Assembly (NCBI GenBank): GCA_002695065.1
Contig: NZNW01000143.1
Location: 13,579-53,813 of the forward strand
DNA: 40,235 bases
Origin: Salinicola sp.
GTDB taxonomy: Bacteria > Pseudomonadota > Gammaproteobacteria > Pseudomonadales > Halomonadaceae
Reading direction: 5' to 3'
In this document: piece by piece, positions 28,048 through 37,553 of the stretch
How the letters are laid out: every line of letters begins with the position of its first letter
How positions within the stretch are numbered: the stretch's first letter is position 1
Notes under the pieces: model-generated
Databases searched by the model: none
Seen by the model: only the letters and a program-made list of their open reading frames with translations
What the model was told of the DNA's origin: nothing
Made by a program: the position numbers and the translations under genes

Positions 28048-29403
28048 ATGAGCAACAATCCCGAAAAACTGCAGCCACGGCTGGCCAAACTCAACGAAGC
28101 CCTCGAGAGCGGCGCGCTGGATCAGGCGCGGCGCATGCTCAACCGCGGCTTGGCGCCGGTGGATGTCGCCCATCTGCTGGAATCCACGCCGCCCAAGGAG
28201 CGCGACATCCTCTGGGGTCTGCTGGACCCCGAGCTACATGGCGACGTGCTGCAGTACCTGGGCGACGACGTCCAGCTCGAATTCCTCAACCGCATGGATG
28301 CGGAACAGCTACTGACGGCGACCGAAGGGCTCGACGTCGATGACCTCGCCGACCTGCTGCAGCAGCTACCCAATACCGTCATTCAGGAAGTCCTCCAGTC
28401 GATGGAGGCGCAGGAGCGCCAGCGCGTCGAAGCGGTTCTCTCCTATCCGGAGGACACCGCCGGCGGCCTGATGAACCCGGATGCAATCACCATCCGCCCG
28501 GATATCACGCTGGACGTCGTGCTACGCTATCTGCGTCGCCACGAGCGCCTGCCTGATGCCACCGACACCCTGCTGGTGGTCACGCGTCGCGACGAGCTGA
28601 TCGGCATTCTGTCGATCAACCGCCTGCTGGTATCGGATGTCTCGGTGCTGGTGCGCGAAGTGATGCAGACCGACTTTCACGCCATTCAGGCGACCGCCTC
28701 GGACAGTGACGTGGCGACGCTGTTCCAGAAGCACGATCTGATCTCGGCACCGGTCGTCGGCATCGATGGCAAACTGCTCGGCCGCATCACCATCGACGAC
28801 GTGGTCGATGTCATCCGGGAAGATGCCGAGCACCAGGTCATGAGCATGGCAGGTCTCGACGAGGACGAAGACACCTTCGCGCCCGCGCTGAGGACGAGCC
28901 GCCGCCGTGCGGTATGGCTCGGCATCAATCTGGTTGCGGCGACGATCGTCTCCATCGCCATCGGTTTCTTCGAGGACACCATCCAGCAGATTGCCGCGCT
29001 GGCCGTGTTGATGCCGATCGTTTCCAGCATGGGCGGGATCGCCGGCTCGCAGACCCTGACCGTTCTGATTCGCGGTATCGCTCTGGGGCACGTCTCGGGT
29101 GCCAATGTCCGCTGGCTGCTGATTCGAGAACTGCTCGTCGGCATGACCAACGGCCTGATCTGGGCGGTGGTCGTGGGCGCGATGTCGGTATTCCGCTTCG
29201 ATGACATTCGACTGGGCGAGATCATCGCCATGGCGATGATCATCAACCTGACCGTGGCAACGCTGGCAGGCACCTTGATCCCGGTGATGCTGAAAAAGTT
29301 CAAGATCGACCCGGCGCTGTCCGGCGGCGTGCTGCTGACGACCATCACCGACGTGGTGGGCTTCGTCGCCTTCCTCGGCTTGGCGACAGCGTTCTACCTG
29401 TAA
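28048..29403 (+). CDS. mgtE: Magnesium transporter MgtE
   Basis: Mg2+ channel of 451 residues. The N domain (about 15-130) is a helical MgtE-N repeat (VAHLLESTPPKERDILWGLLD, LADLLQQLPNTVIQEVLQSM). CBS domains follow (about 135-255; YPEDTAGGLMNPDAITIRPDITL, VREVMQTDFHAIQATASDSDVATLFQKHDLISAPVV). Five membrane helices then occupy about 285-451 (VLMPIVSSMGGIAGSQTLTVLIRGIALG, VLLTTITDVVGFVAFLGLA). The N and CBS domains gate the pore by sensing internal Mg2+. A TAGAAT hexamer at 28002-28007 may be its own -10. It lies 100 nt after ptsO. Confidence 0.96.
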   Translation: MSNNPEKLQPRLAKLNEALESGALDQARRMLNRGLAPVDVAHLLESTPPKERDILWGLLDPELHGDVLQYLGDDVQLEFLNRMDAEQLLTATEGLDVDDLADLLQQLPNTVIQEVLQSMEAQERQRVEAVLSYPEDTAGGLMNPDAITIRPDITLDVVLRYLRRHERLPDATDTLLVVTRRDELIGILSINRLLVSDVSVLVREVMQTDFHAIQATASDSDVATLFQKHDLISAPVVGIDGKLLGRITIDDVVDVIREDAEHQVMSMAGLDEDEDTFAPALRTSRRRAVWLGINLVAATIVSIAIGFFEDTIQQIAALAVLMPIVSSMGGIAGSQTLTVLIRGIALGHVSGANVRWLLIRELLVGMTNGLIWAVVVGAMSVFRFDDIRLGEIIAMAMIINLTVATLAGTLIPVMLKKFKIDPALSGGVLLTTITDVVGFVAFLGLATAFYL

Positions 29404-29446
29404 CGACATGGCGATCGGACACGGGCGCCCGGACAAGGAGCAGCAG

Positions 29447-29836
29447 ATGAACTTTCACACCCGCAAATGGATCAAGCCCGAGGATCTCAACCCCAACGGA
29501 TCGCTGTTCGGTGGCAGCCTGTTGCGCTGGATCGACGAGGAGGCGGCGATCTACGCCATCATTCAACTGGGCAACGCCCAGGTGGTGACGAAATACATCT
29601 CCGAGATCAACTTCGTCTCCAGTGCCCGGCAGGGCGACATCATCGAACTGGGCATCACCGCCACCCATTTCGGCACCACCTCCATCACGCTGGAGTGCCA
29701 CGTCCGCAACAAGATCACCCGCAAGAGCATCCTGACGATCGACAGGATGGTCTTCGTGAATCTCGGCGAGGACGGCGCTCCCGCGCCGCACGACCGCACC
29801 GAGATCACCTATGTCAAGGATCGCTTCGACGGCTAA
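29447..29836 (+). CDS. Acyl-CoA thioesterase (hotdog fold, YciA/acyl-CoA hydrolase family)
   Basis: Protein of 129 residues with a single hotdog domain. It contains NPNGSLFGGSLLRWIDEEAAIYAI, in which the Asn/Gly loop and Asp-Glu-Glu helix carry the active site of the acyl-CoA hydrolase family, then INFVSSARQGDIIELGITATHFGTTSITLECHVRNKITRKSILTIDRMVFVNL. It should hydrolyse acyl-CoA, with chain-length preference unknown. The ATG at 29447 has AAGGAG upstream; the longer frame from 29408 is not conserved. It follows mgtE by 43 nt and ends directly at a heptamer-repeat array. Confidence 0.9.
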   Translation: MNFHTRKWIKPEDLNPNGSLFGGSLLRWIDEEAAIYAIIQLGNAQVVTKYISEINFVSSARQGDIIELGITATHFGTTSITLECHVRNKITRKSILTIDRMVFVNLGEDGAPAPHDRTEITYVKDRFDG

Positions 29837-29943
29837 AAGCCGTAAGCCGTAAGCCAGTGTGCAACCTCCGATCTTCATCGAAATAAACGGTATTGACCTG
29901 GCCTTGCGTTTTTGACCTTTCTTAAAGCTTATGACTTACGGCT
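29837..29943. repeat. Inverted pair of heptamer-repeat arrays
   Basis: The left array starts at the thioesterase stop codon: AAGCCGT, AAGCCGT, AAGCC (29837-29855). About 65 nt away the right array (29921-29943) reads on the other strand AGCCGT-AAGTCAT-AAGCTTT-AAG, degenerate units of the same 7-nt period. The arms can pair over 17 nt with two mismatches. The segment between is AT-richer than the neighbourhood. It looks like a dispersed REP- or MITE-like element, and could also act as a transcript-end structure. Confidence 0.65.
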
Positions 29944-29959
29944 CCGGGCGAAGCCCGGA
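29943..29959 (-). terminator. Candidate hairpin at the 3' end of pmbA
   Basis: TCCGGGC-TTC-GCCCGGA on the minus strand, a 7-bp stem 4 nt beyond the pmbA stop. There is no T-run after it, so it may protect or pause the transcript rather than act as a classical terminator. Confidence 0.4.
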
Positions 29960-29962
29960 CAG

Positions 29963-31303
29963 CTACTGCCCCGCGATGGTCATCGAGTCGATCAACCAGC
30001 TGCCGGTCTGGATGCTGCCCCGCCGGTCGATGTCGTCGCCGATGCCCTGGAGACCGGCGAACATCTCGCGCAGATTGCCGGCCACGGTGAACTCCTCCAC
30101 CGGGTGGGAGATCCGGCCATTCTCGACCCAGAAACCCGCCGCGCCCCGCGAGTAGTCGCCGGTCACCGGATTGAGTCCCTGCCCCATCATCTCGGTCACC
30201 ATGATCCCCGTGCCCATCTGCTGCATCAGGCGCTCCAGCGAGACCGTCGGTGCCTGTATGCGAACGTTACGCGCGCCGCCCGCGTTGCCGGTGGTCTGGA
30301 GGCCCAGGCGACGTGCGCTATAGGCCGCCAGCATGTAGCTCGCCAGCTTGCCGCGATCGATGAAGACGTTGTCGCGAGTGGCCACGCCGTCACCATCGAA
30401 GGCGGCGCTCGCCATGCCACCAACCTCGCGCGGATGCTCACCGAGGGTGAACCAGTCCGGGAACAGCGTTTCGCCGAGCTGGTCGCAGAGAAACGACGAC
30501 TCGCGGTAGAGCGCGCCACCGGCGATGCTGTTGAGCAGGTTGCCGACCAGCCCGCGAGCCATGTCCGGCGCCAGCAGCACCGGGAACCGCCCGGTCCTGG
30601 GCCGCTGCCCGCCCAACCGGCTCAGTGTCCGCTCGGCGGCGCTGATACCCACCGACTCGGGGCTTGCCAGATCGCCGGCCCTGCGCGCCGTGGTGAAATC
30701 GTGATCGCGCTGCATGCCATCGCCGCTGCCACCGATCAGCAGACAGGAGAGCGAATGCCGAGTGCCGCGCTTGCTGCCCAGGAAACCATGGCTATTGGCG
30801 TAGACCGTGACCACCTCCGACGAGGACAGACTCGCCCCCTCGGAGTTGGTGATGCCAGTGCGCTCGCGGCCGGCGTTCTCGCAGCGCAACGCCAGCTCGA
30901 CCGCCTCGTCGGTGCTCAGCGCCCAGGGATGGTGGAGGTCGAGATCCGGCAGCTCGGTCGCCATGAGCGACGCATCGGCGAGCCCCGAGGCCGGGTCCTC
31001 GCCGGTATAGCGCGCGATCGAGATCGCCTTCTCCACCACCGCACGAATCGAGGCGTCACCGGCGTCCGAAGAGGAGGCGTTGCCCTTGCGGTTGCCCACG
31101 TAGACGGTGACCGCGATGCCTTGATCGCGGGAGAGCTCCACGGTCTCGATCTCGCCCAGACGCACGCTCACGCCCAACCCCTGATCGACGCTGGCACCGA
31201 CCTCGCAAGCGTCTGCGCCAAGTTGCCTGGCCAGTTCCAGCGCCATGCCGGCGCGCTCCTCGAGGCGCGATTGCTGCGCCTCGGCGTTGAAAGCTTGACT
31301 CAT
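29963..31303 (-). CDS. pmbA: Metalloprotease-associated protein PmbA (TldE)
   Basis: Partner of TldD in the heterodimeric TldD/PmbA protease that matures microcin-type peptides and degrades unfolded peptides. It has 446 residues with ADACEVGASVDQGLGVSVRLGEIETVELSRDQGIAVTVYVGNRKG at the N-terminus, GRFPVLLAPDMARGLVGNLLNSIAGGALYRESSFL and TGDYSRGAAGFWVENGRISHPVEEFTVAGNL near the end. It has no HExxxH motif, as expected; the zinc site is in TldD. The ATG at 31303 has AGGAG 7 nt upstream; the frame runs on to 31894 antisense to darP without meaning. It is divergent from darP. Confidence 0.95.
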   Translation of the reverse strand: MSQAFNAEAQQSRLEERAGMALELARQLGADACEVGASVDQGLGVSVRLGEIETVELSRDQGIAVTVYVGNRKGNASSSDAGDASIRAVVEKAISIARYTGEDPASGLADASLMATELPDLDLHHPWALSTDEAVELALRCENAGRERTGITNSEGASLSSSEVVTVYANSHGFLGSKRGTRHSLSCLLIGGSGDGMQRDHDFTTARRAGDLASPESVGISAAERTLSRLGGQRPRTGRFPVLLAPDMARGLVGNLLNSIAGGALYRESSFLCDQLGETLFPDWFTLGEHPREVGGMASAAFDGDGVATRDNVFIDRGKLASYMLAAYSARRLGLQTTGNAGGARNVRIQAPTVSLERLMQQMGTGIMVTEMMGQGLNPVTGDYSRGAAGFWVENGRISHPVEEFTVAGNLREMFAGLQGIGDDIDRRGSIQTGSWLIDSMTIAGQ

Positions 31304-31416
31304 CTGAGACTCCTGATGCTTGAAACTCCGCCCACCGGGGATACCGATCGAGCGTAGCCTGGGTCGATTCGAATTCTGGACGTGGCTCTCTCCACGCCCC
31401 CGACCGACAAGAGGCG

Positions 31417-31444
31417 TTGGCGAGGCGATTCGCGCTGATATACT
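31417..31444 (+). promoter_or_regulatory. Probable promoter of darP
   Basis: TTGGCG (31417-31422) and TATACT (31439-31444) with a 16-bp spacer, about 30 nt upstream of the darP ATG. Confidence 0.55.
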
Positions 31445-31474
31445 ACGGCCCTCACTCGACGCATTGGGTAAACC

Positions 31475-31990
31475 ATGGCTAACGATTCGGACAACGATAC
31501 GGCTTTCGACCACGACGCACCTCCCAGCAAGAGCCAGATCAAACGGGAGATGCAGGAGCTGCAGGCCCTGGGCGAGCGTATCATCGCGCTGGACCCCGCC
31601 GTGCGCGCGCGGTTGCCGCTCTCCGAGGAAATGCTCGCTGCCGTCGAGGAGACCGGCCGCATCCGCTCCCACGAAGGACGCCGTCGCCACATGCAGTACG
31701 TCGGCAAGGTCATGCGCAAGGAAGACCGCGAGGCGATCCGGGCCGCCTTCGAGGAGATCGACCATGAGCATGTCCAGCGCAACGCGGCGTTCCACCGTCT
31801 CGAACGGCTTCGTGACCAGCTGATCGAGGACGATGACGCACTGGAGCCCTTCATCGAAGCGCACCCCCATGTCGACCGCCAGTCGCTGCGCCAATTGATC
31901 CGCAACGCCCGCAGCGAGAGACAGCGCGACAAGCCGCCCGCCAGCTCCCGCAAGCTGTTCCAGCTGATTCGCGATACCGCCGGCATGTGA
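31475..31990 (+). CDS. darP: 50S subunit biogenesis factor DarP (YjgA, DUF615)
   Basis: Helical protein of 171 residues that associates with late 50S assembly intermediates. It has PPSKSQIKREMQELQALGERIIAL at the start, RLPLSEEMLAAVEETGRIRSHEGRRRHMQYVGKVMRKED in the middle and the C-terminal RNARSERQRDKPPASSRKLFQLIRDTA, all typical of the family. The N-terminus is Asp-rich. It is the only plus-strand gene in the pmbA-mreD region, placed between pmbA and tldD as in Pseudomonas. Confidence 0.95.
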   Translation: MANDSDNDTAFDHDAPPSKSQIKREMQELQALGERIIALDPAVRARLPLSEEMLAAVEETGRIRSHEGRRRHMQYVGKVMRKEDREAIRAAFEEIDHEHVQRNAAFHRLERLRDQLIEDDDALEPFIEAHPHVDRQSLRQLIRNARSERQRDKPPASSRKLFQLIRDTAGM

Positions 31991-31994
31991 GACC

Positions 31995-32050
31995 GGCGCG
32001 GCGCGCCTCGAAGGCGGGAGAGCGGCGCTGCGCGCCTGGAAGAGGGACGA
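31995..32050. repeat. Imperfect 29-nt tandem duplication after darP
   Basis: Two copies of a GC-rich unit start at 31995 and 32024 (GGCGCGGCGCGCCTCGAAGG and GGCGCTGCGCGCCTGGAAGA, then GGGA in both). Each contains an internal self-complementary GGCGC/GCGCC core. It lies between the converging darP and tldD genes and might contribute to 3' end structure. Confidence 0.5.
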
Positions 32051-32117
32051 AGGACCACATCCCCGGCCCCTCCCTTCTTAGGCGCTGGCCTTCCCTCCTG
32101 TTTCTTCACTCTTCCAA

Positions 32118-33587
32118 CTAGGATTGCGTGCCACCGACGGTGATCTCGTCCAGCTTCAAGGTCGGCTGGCCCACGCCCACCGGCACGCCCTGGCCCTCCT
32201 TGCCGCAGATCCCGATACCGCTGTCCAGCGCCATGTCGTTGCCGATCATCGAGACCCGCGACATCGCTTCGGGGCCATTGCCGATCAGCGTGGCGCCCTT
32301 GACCGGCGCCGTGATCTTGCCATCCTCGATCAGGTACGCCTCGGAGGCCGAGAACACGAACTTGCCGGAGGTGATGTCGACCTGGCCGCCGCCGAAGCTG
32401 ACCGCATAAATACCCCGCTTGACGCTCTTGACGATCTCCTCCGGGTCGTCCTGCCCCGCCAGCATGTAGGTGTTGGTCATGCGGGGCATGGTGACGTGAG
32501 CGTAGGATTCACGGCGCGCGTTACCGGTGGGCTGCATTCCCATCAACCGCGCGTTGAGCTTGTCCTGCATGTAGCCGGTGAGGATGCCATCCTCGATCAA
32601 CGGCGTGTACTGGCCCGGCGTCCCCTCGTCGTCGATGCTCAGCGAGCCGCGGCAGTCGTCGAGGGTGGCATCGTCGACGACGGTGACGCCCTTGGCCGCC
32701 ACCTGCTGGCCCAGGCGGCCGGCGAAGGAGGAGCTGCCCTTGCGGTTGAAATCCCCTTCCAGACCGTGGCCCACCGCTTCATGCAGCAGGATGCCCGGCC
32801 AGCCATTGGCCAGCACGATCGGCATCTGGCCTGCCGGCGCGTCGACCGCTTCCAGGTTCACCAGCGCCTGCCGCACGGCTTCCCTGGCGTAGGTGTCGGC
32901 GACGTTGTCGTCCCGCAGGCGCTGCATGGAGTAGCGGCCGCCGCCGCCGGCACTGCCGCGTTCGCGGCGCCCGTTCCTGGCGACGATCACATTGACGTTG
33001 AACCGCACCAGCGGCCGAATATCGGCGGCCAGCGTGCCGTCGCTGGCACACACGAGCACCACCTCGTGGACACCGGTCAGCGACGCGCTGACCTGGGTCA
33101 CCGCGGGGTCGGCGGCACGTGCCACGCGATCCGCCTGCTTGAGCATCGCGATCTTCTCTTCGGCGCCAAGACCGCTCAGCGGATCGACACCCTGGTAACG
33201 AGACGTCGCGGTGGCGACCTGGATCGATGCCGGTTCGCGCCGCTCGCCGCTGCGCGCGATACCGGAAGCGGTGCGTCCGGTATCCAGCAGCGCATCCGGG
33301 CTGATCTGGCTGGAGTAGGCGAAGCCGGTCTTCTCGCCGGAGAGCGAGCGCACGCCGACGCCGCCATCGATGTTGTAGCTGGCATCCTTGACCTCGCCAT
33401 CTTCCAGCACCCACATCTCGTGCCAGGTGCGCTGGAAGAAAAGATCGGCGTAGTCGATACCGACGCCCATGGCGTGGCCCAGGCCAACGCTCAACGATTC
33501 CACGTCCAGCCCGCCGGGGGCCAGCAGCAGCGTCGACGCCTGCTCGAGGGCGTCACCACTCGTCTGTTTCATCGGGCTCAGTGTCAT
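32118..33587 (-). CDS. tldD: Metalloprotease TldD
   Basis: Catalytic subunit of the TldD/PmbA protease with 489 residues. The zinc-binding [11 protein letters not shown] gives His269, Glu270 and His274, and the conserved Cys461 in GICGKEGQG supplies a third ligand in known structures. [12 protein letters not shown]-like segments and [47 protein letters not shown] are typical. The start overlaps the yhdP stop by 4 bp; Met6 is an alternative. It is separated from its partner pmbA by darP, the usual arrangement in Pseudomonas. Confidence 0.96.
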   Translation of the reverse strand: MTLSPMKQTSGDALEQASTLLLAPGGLDVESLSVGLGHAMGVGIDYADLFFQRTWHEMWVLEDGEVKDASYNIDGGVGVRSLSGEKTGFAYSSQISPDALLDTGRTASGIARSGERREPASIQVATATSRYQGVDPLSGLGAEEKIAMLKQADRVARAADPAVTQVSASLTGVHEVVLVCASDGTLAADIRPLVRFNVNVIVARNGRRERGSAGGGGRYSMQRLRDDNVADTYAREAVRQALVNLEAVDAPAGQMPIVLANGWPGILLHEAVGHGLEGDFNRKGSSSFAGRLGQQVAAKGVTVVDDATLDDCRGSLSIDDEGTPGQYTPLIEDGILTGYMQDKLNARLMGMQPTGNARRESYAHVTMPRMTNTYMLAGQDDPEEIVKSVKRGIYAVSFGGGQVDITSGKFVFSASEAYLIEDGKITAPVKGATLIGNGPEAMSRVSMIGNDMALDSGIGICGKEGQGVPVGVGQPTLKLDEITVGGTQS

Positions 33588-36500
33588 TGGGCACTTTCCA
33601 GGTTGATGTTCGGCGAGGACCAGGGGCCCTCGATGCGATAGTAAATCTGCGTTGCCCGGTCGAGCCAGCGGCCGAACAGCTGATCGACGACGAACAGGCC
33701 GATACCGACCTGCGGGGCGCCGGCCATGACCGCGACCAGCGGCAGATTCTGACTCACGGGCACGGTGATCCCGAGGCGCTGGTCCAGCGTCTGCCGATTG
33801 AGATCGACGCCGCCGGAGAGCGTGAATCGAGTGGCGGTGCCGTCGATGACGATCGGCCCCTCGGTCTGCAACCGGCCATTGTACAGCGTAGCGCTGCCCT
33901 CGATGCTATTGAAAGACGTACCGCCGCTGGTGACATCGGAAAAGTCCAGCTGCAGGCGGCGCAGCACGTTGTCCAGGTTGAAAAGCCCGACCAGTTTGGC
34001 TCCCGATGAGTGGATCTGACGCAGCCGCCCATTCTCCATGGTCGCCTGAACCCGCCCCGTCGACAGCGGCAAGGCGAACTGCCATGGGGCCCCCGGCCAG
34101 GAGAGCTGCAGCTCAGCGTCCGCACTCTCGCTGGTGACCGGCACCTGCTGGTCCAGCGCCTGGAAGGCGCTCCCCACGTTACCGCCGGTGGCGTGCACCT
34201 GGACCCGGCTCAAGCTCGCATTGCCGGAGGCCTCCCACTCGAGCGCCCCGGACAGCTTCAGCTCGCCCAAGGTGAGGGTCAGCGGGTTGACGGCGAGGCG
34301 TCTCCCGTCGGCTTGCCAGGTGGCGTCCAGCGGACCGAATTTTCGCCCCTGGCGCTCGAACTGCGAGACTCGCACGCGGCCCGCCGGCACCTTGTCGAGC
34401 CCCGAAGGCATCGCCGCGGGATGAGGGGCGGTCTCGATCTCCTCCATCAGGCTCGATACCTGGCCCTGATCCGCCTCCTTCTCGGGCGTCAGCGCGTCCA
34501 GGTTGAGACGCTGCAGGTTGACGTCGATCGGCATCGCGGCGTCCGGCTGCCAGCTAGCCTCACCTGCGGCGATCTCGCCCGCCAGCGACAGTCGCCAGCC
34601 GTTCGACAACGGCGAGGCATCGGCCTGCAAGCCGCCGAGACAGCGACCATCCACCAGGATGCACGGCGTCGACAGCGCAATACGCTTGAGGCCGCCGCCG
34701 TCCTTGACGGGCTTCGCCTCGGGATTGCCGACATCGTCCTCGAGCGTCGTGCCAACGCGGTTCTCCACGGTAGACGCCGAATCGTCGGCCTCGAGCTCGC
34801 TCAGGGCCTTGACCCAACGCTGGGTGTCGATGCGGTTTGGCCGCCATAGAACGTACCAACCCGGCTCGCCGGGCCAGGCGGCCTGTTCGCCGGGCCACCC
34901 TTCCAGCCATACCTGCCCCTGTACCTGATCGCCCACGGTGCGCCAGCGCGCGTGCCCCCAGTTACCCAGTGTCACCCGGCCGGTGCCGGCGGCGATATCG
35001 GCATCGATCGCCAGCGACTCGCGGGACTGCGGCGACTTCCCGAACGGCGGCGGCAACTCGATTCCCAGGCTGTCGAGATCGCTGCGCACCGTGAGGCTGG
35101 CATTGTCCTGCTGGTCGAACGTCAGATTGGCCCGATAGGGGAAAAAGCCACTCAACAGGCCGCCGACGCGAGACAGCCCGGCCCAATCCAGCAGTCCCCG
35201 TCCCAGCGCCCTGCCTTCGAGAGCAATACCGCTGGGGCCGCTCTGGCGGCCGCCGATATTGAAGTGGGCGAGCACAGGCCCTTCGAAAGCCCTGGCCCCC
35301 AGATCCCCGGTGACATAGTCCTCGCCGTTGTCACGCCGATAGCGCAAGTCGCCGTTGATGCCACCGAGCGTCAGTTGCAGTTCGGGAAACGTCAATGACT
35401 CCGCATCGACCCGTCCCTGGACGTCGACCGCCATGTCGGTTTCGACGTCGCTGTCCTCGTCCATCGGCATGTCGAGACGGAGATTGGCACTGACCGAGCC
35501 CTCGCTCTGCCAGAGGCCGAAGGTCTTGCTCATGGTATCCAGCGGGGCGTGGGCGAGGAAGTCCAGCACGCCGGCCGTGCTGCCGTTGACGTCACCATCG
35601 ACGTGCAGTGTCTTGTGGGCCAGCACAACGCTGGCATTGCGCGTCGTCAGGCCATGGCTGGTGGCATGCGTGATGTTCGCGTCCAGGTCCATGTTGTCCA
35701 TCTGCAGATGACCGTAGACCTTTTCCAGCGCGGGCCACTCGGGCGCGTACTGGAGGCGCCCATCGGCCACGTCCAGCGACAGCTTGAAATAGTCGTCCGG
35801 GTTGACGAACATCTGGCCCTCCGGCGCCTCCTTGTCGCTCAGCGTGACGGAGAGTCCCAGCTTGCCCTGCTCGACGATGCCGCCGATGTCGCCGCCGAAC
35901 CACTCCCTCAACTGCGCGTCGTCGATCACGCGGGTGGGCAGCCAGGAGAGTACCCGCGAGTTTCGGGCGTCGGCGTTGGCGAAATCGAGGTCGAGCAGGA
36001 AGGTACCGGGCTTGTCCTGGTCGTCATAGAGCGTCAGCCCGAATCGACCACTGGCGCTCGCGCCCCGCCATCCCGCCTTGAGATTCTCGCCGCTGACCAC
36101 TGCACCCTGGCGGGTCAGTTCGAAGTCGACCTGGCCGCTGGCGCGGGAGATATCCAGCGGATCGGCGTAAACCATGGGAATCGAGAAGTGCGCCGCATCG
36201 CCGGCCGCGAAGGAGACCGTGCCGTCACGTCCTTGGTACGTCACCCAGGCATCGGCCGGCCCACCGCCGGGAATCTCGTTCCAGGCCGTGACCGAAGCGT
36301 TCTCGAGTGCGCTCTGGGCATACCATTCGCCATCTTCCCGCCCGACTTCCAGGCCGGCAACGTGACCGTGGGGGTCCAACTGGATCAGCGTCTGCGCAAG
36401 TTCGAACGGCAGTGGCAAGTAGCGCAAATAGTCGGTCATGCCGGCCAGGTCGAACGGTGCGCTGCGCAGCCGCCAGCCATCCTCGGTGGATTGGGCCTGC

Positions 36501-37549
36501 AGCTGCTGCGGCCACTCCACCGCCGCCAGGCCGGCATGAGAGACCCGCAAGTCATCCAGCCAGGCTCTCCAGCCTCCCTGGGCGTCGCGGTCCAATCCCG
36601 CCTCGAACCCGAGCCCACGCAGTGTCTCGGAGACTTCGTTGCGGGTGTCGTTGACCTGCAACCTGGGCACATCCAGGGAGAGACGGCCCTGGCGCAGTCC
36701 GCTGTCACGCCATTCGCCGCCCAGCGACGCCTGGCCGTCGATCTTCCCGATCGCCCTGGGGTAGCCCGAACTCAACGCGGCCAGTGACGGCGACAGTGCG
36801 CTCAGATCGAGCTCTGCGGCGAAGCGCGCCTCGGGATGCTCGTCGGTGCCGCCTTCCGCGGCTTGCGACCCGCTACCGCTCTCGATCGCCAGATGGAGGT
36901 GCCCCGCCTTCTCTCGCCCGGCGCTGAGCGTGGCCTGGATCGAGGCCTGGCCGTTCCGGCTGGCCAGCGTCAATTGCGAAACCGAGACGCTGGCCTGCTC
37001 GCGCTCGCCATGCAGGACCAGCGTGACGTTCTCGAGCCGGGCCTGCTGGCGCGTCAACATGCGCAACCAGCCATCGACATCGAGCGAAGACGACGACGAA
37101 TCGTCGGTGCCACCGAACCAGCGGCTGCCCGCGCCATCCGGCCAGGCCCACTCGCCGTCATCCGTCTGATAGAGATGCAGGGTCAGGCCTCGAATCTCCG
37201 CCCCACGAATGACCGGTGCGCCCAGCCGCCAGCTCGCCAGCGTCTCGAGCCGCCCGGCGGCGTGATCCAGGTCCAGCAGCGGCTGACCGTCGCGGGTATC
37301 GAGTCGAAAGTCATTCAACGTCAGGCGGGGATTCAACCGATGGACCGCCAGGGAGAGGTGACCGAGCTTGGCGTTAGCGCCCAGTTGATCTTCCAGGGTC
37401 GAGGTCAGCCATGGACTCAACCGATCGATCTGCCAGGCCGCCAGTCGAACGCCGCTCGAAAGCACGGCGACGACGAGGGCAACCAGGGCGACCAGCGTCA
37501 GCAGCCAGCGCCACGTGGCACGCAACCGAGTCATTCGTGGACGACTCAT
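33584..37549 (-). CDS. yhdP: AsmA-like phospholipid transport protein YhdP
   Basis: Very long envelope protein of 1321 residues. One N-terminal membrane helix (about 14-35; [23 protein letters not shown]) is followed by a repeated beta-groove domain that spans the periplasm and is proposed to move phospholipids to the outer membrane, with TamB and YdbH. The C-terminal block ([91 protein letters not shown]) is the DUF3971/AsmA-2 signature. It lies 4 nt after rng and overlaps tldD by 4 bp, so rng-yhdP-tldD form an operon, as in E. coli. Confidence 0.95.
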   Translation of the reverse strand: MSRPRMTRLRATWRWLLTLVALVALVVAVLSSGVRLAAWQIDRLSPWLTSTLEDQLGANAKLGHLSLAVHRLNPRLTLNDFRLDTRDGQPLLDLDHAAGRLETLASWRLGAPVIRGAEIRGLTLHLYQTDDGEWAWPDGAGSRWFGGTDDSSSSSLDVDGWLRMLTRQQARLENVTLVLHGEREQASVSVSQLTLASRNGQASIQATLSAGREKAGHLHLAIESGSGSQAAEGGTDEHPEARFAAELDLSALSPSLAALSSGYPRAIGKIDGQASLGGEWRDSGLRQGRLSLDVPRLQVNDTRNEVSETLRGLGFEAGLDRDAQGGWRAWLDDLRVSHAGLAAVEWPQQLQAQSTEDGWRLRSAPFDLAGMTDYLRYLPLPFELAQTLIQLDPHGHVAGLEVGREDGEWYAQSALENASVTAWNEIPGGGPADAWVTYQGRDGTVSFAAGDAAHFSIPMVYADPLDISRASGQVDFELTRQGAVVSGENLKAGWRGASASGRFGLTLYDDQDKPGTFLLDLDFANADARNSRVLSWLPTRVIDDAQLREWFGGDIGGIVEQGKLGLSVTLSDKEAPEGQMFVNPDDYFKLSLDVADGRLQYAPEWPALEKVYGHLQMDNMDLDANITHATSHGLTTRNASVVLAHKTLHVDGDVNGSTAGVLDFLAHAPLDTMSKTFGLWQSEGSVSANLRLDMPMDEDSDVETDMAVDVQGRVDAESLTFPELQLTLGGINGDLRYRRDNGEDYVTGDLGARAFEGPVLAHFNIGGRQSGPSGIALEGRALGRGLLDWAGLSRVGGLLSGFFPYRANLTFDQQDNASLTVRSDLDSLGIELPPPFGKSPQSRESLAIDADIAAGTGRVTLGNWGHARWRTVGDQVQGQVWLEGWPGEQAAWPGEPGWYVLWRPNRIDTQRWVKALSELEADDSASTVENRVGTTLEDDVGNPEAKPVKDGGGLKRIALSTPCILVDGRCLGGLQADASPLSNGWRLSLAGEIAAGEASWQPDAAMPIDVNLQRLNLDALTPEKEADQGQVSSLMEEIETAPHPAAMPSGLDKVPAGRVRVSQFERQGRKFGPLDATWQADGRRLAVNPLTLTLGELKLSGALEWEASGNASLSRVQVHATGGNVGSAFQALDQQVPVTSESADAELQLSWPGAPWQFALPLSTGRVQATMENGRLRQIHSSGAKLVGLFNLDNVLRRLQLDFSDVTSGGTSFNSIEGSATLYNGRLQTEGPIVIDGTATRFTLSGGVDLNRQTLDQRLGITVPVSQNLPLVAVMAGAPQVGIGLFVVDQLFGRWLDRATQIYYRIEGPWSSPNINLESAQ

Positions 37550-37553
37550 CGGT

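Noticed and set aside
31304-31894. 197-codon N-terminal extension of pmbA in frame
   Set aside because: It covers darP on the other strand and its promoter. The PmbA family starts at the ATG at 31303, which has a good ribosome site.
32124-33641. 505-codon plus-strand frame antisense to tldD, and similar long frames antisense to hisD (14080-15363), murA (16021-17376) and pmbA (29912-31357)
   Set aside because: All lie opposite conserved genes in one fixed frame relation, as expected when third codon positions are G/C. Their products are rich in His, Arg and Gln with no family motif.
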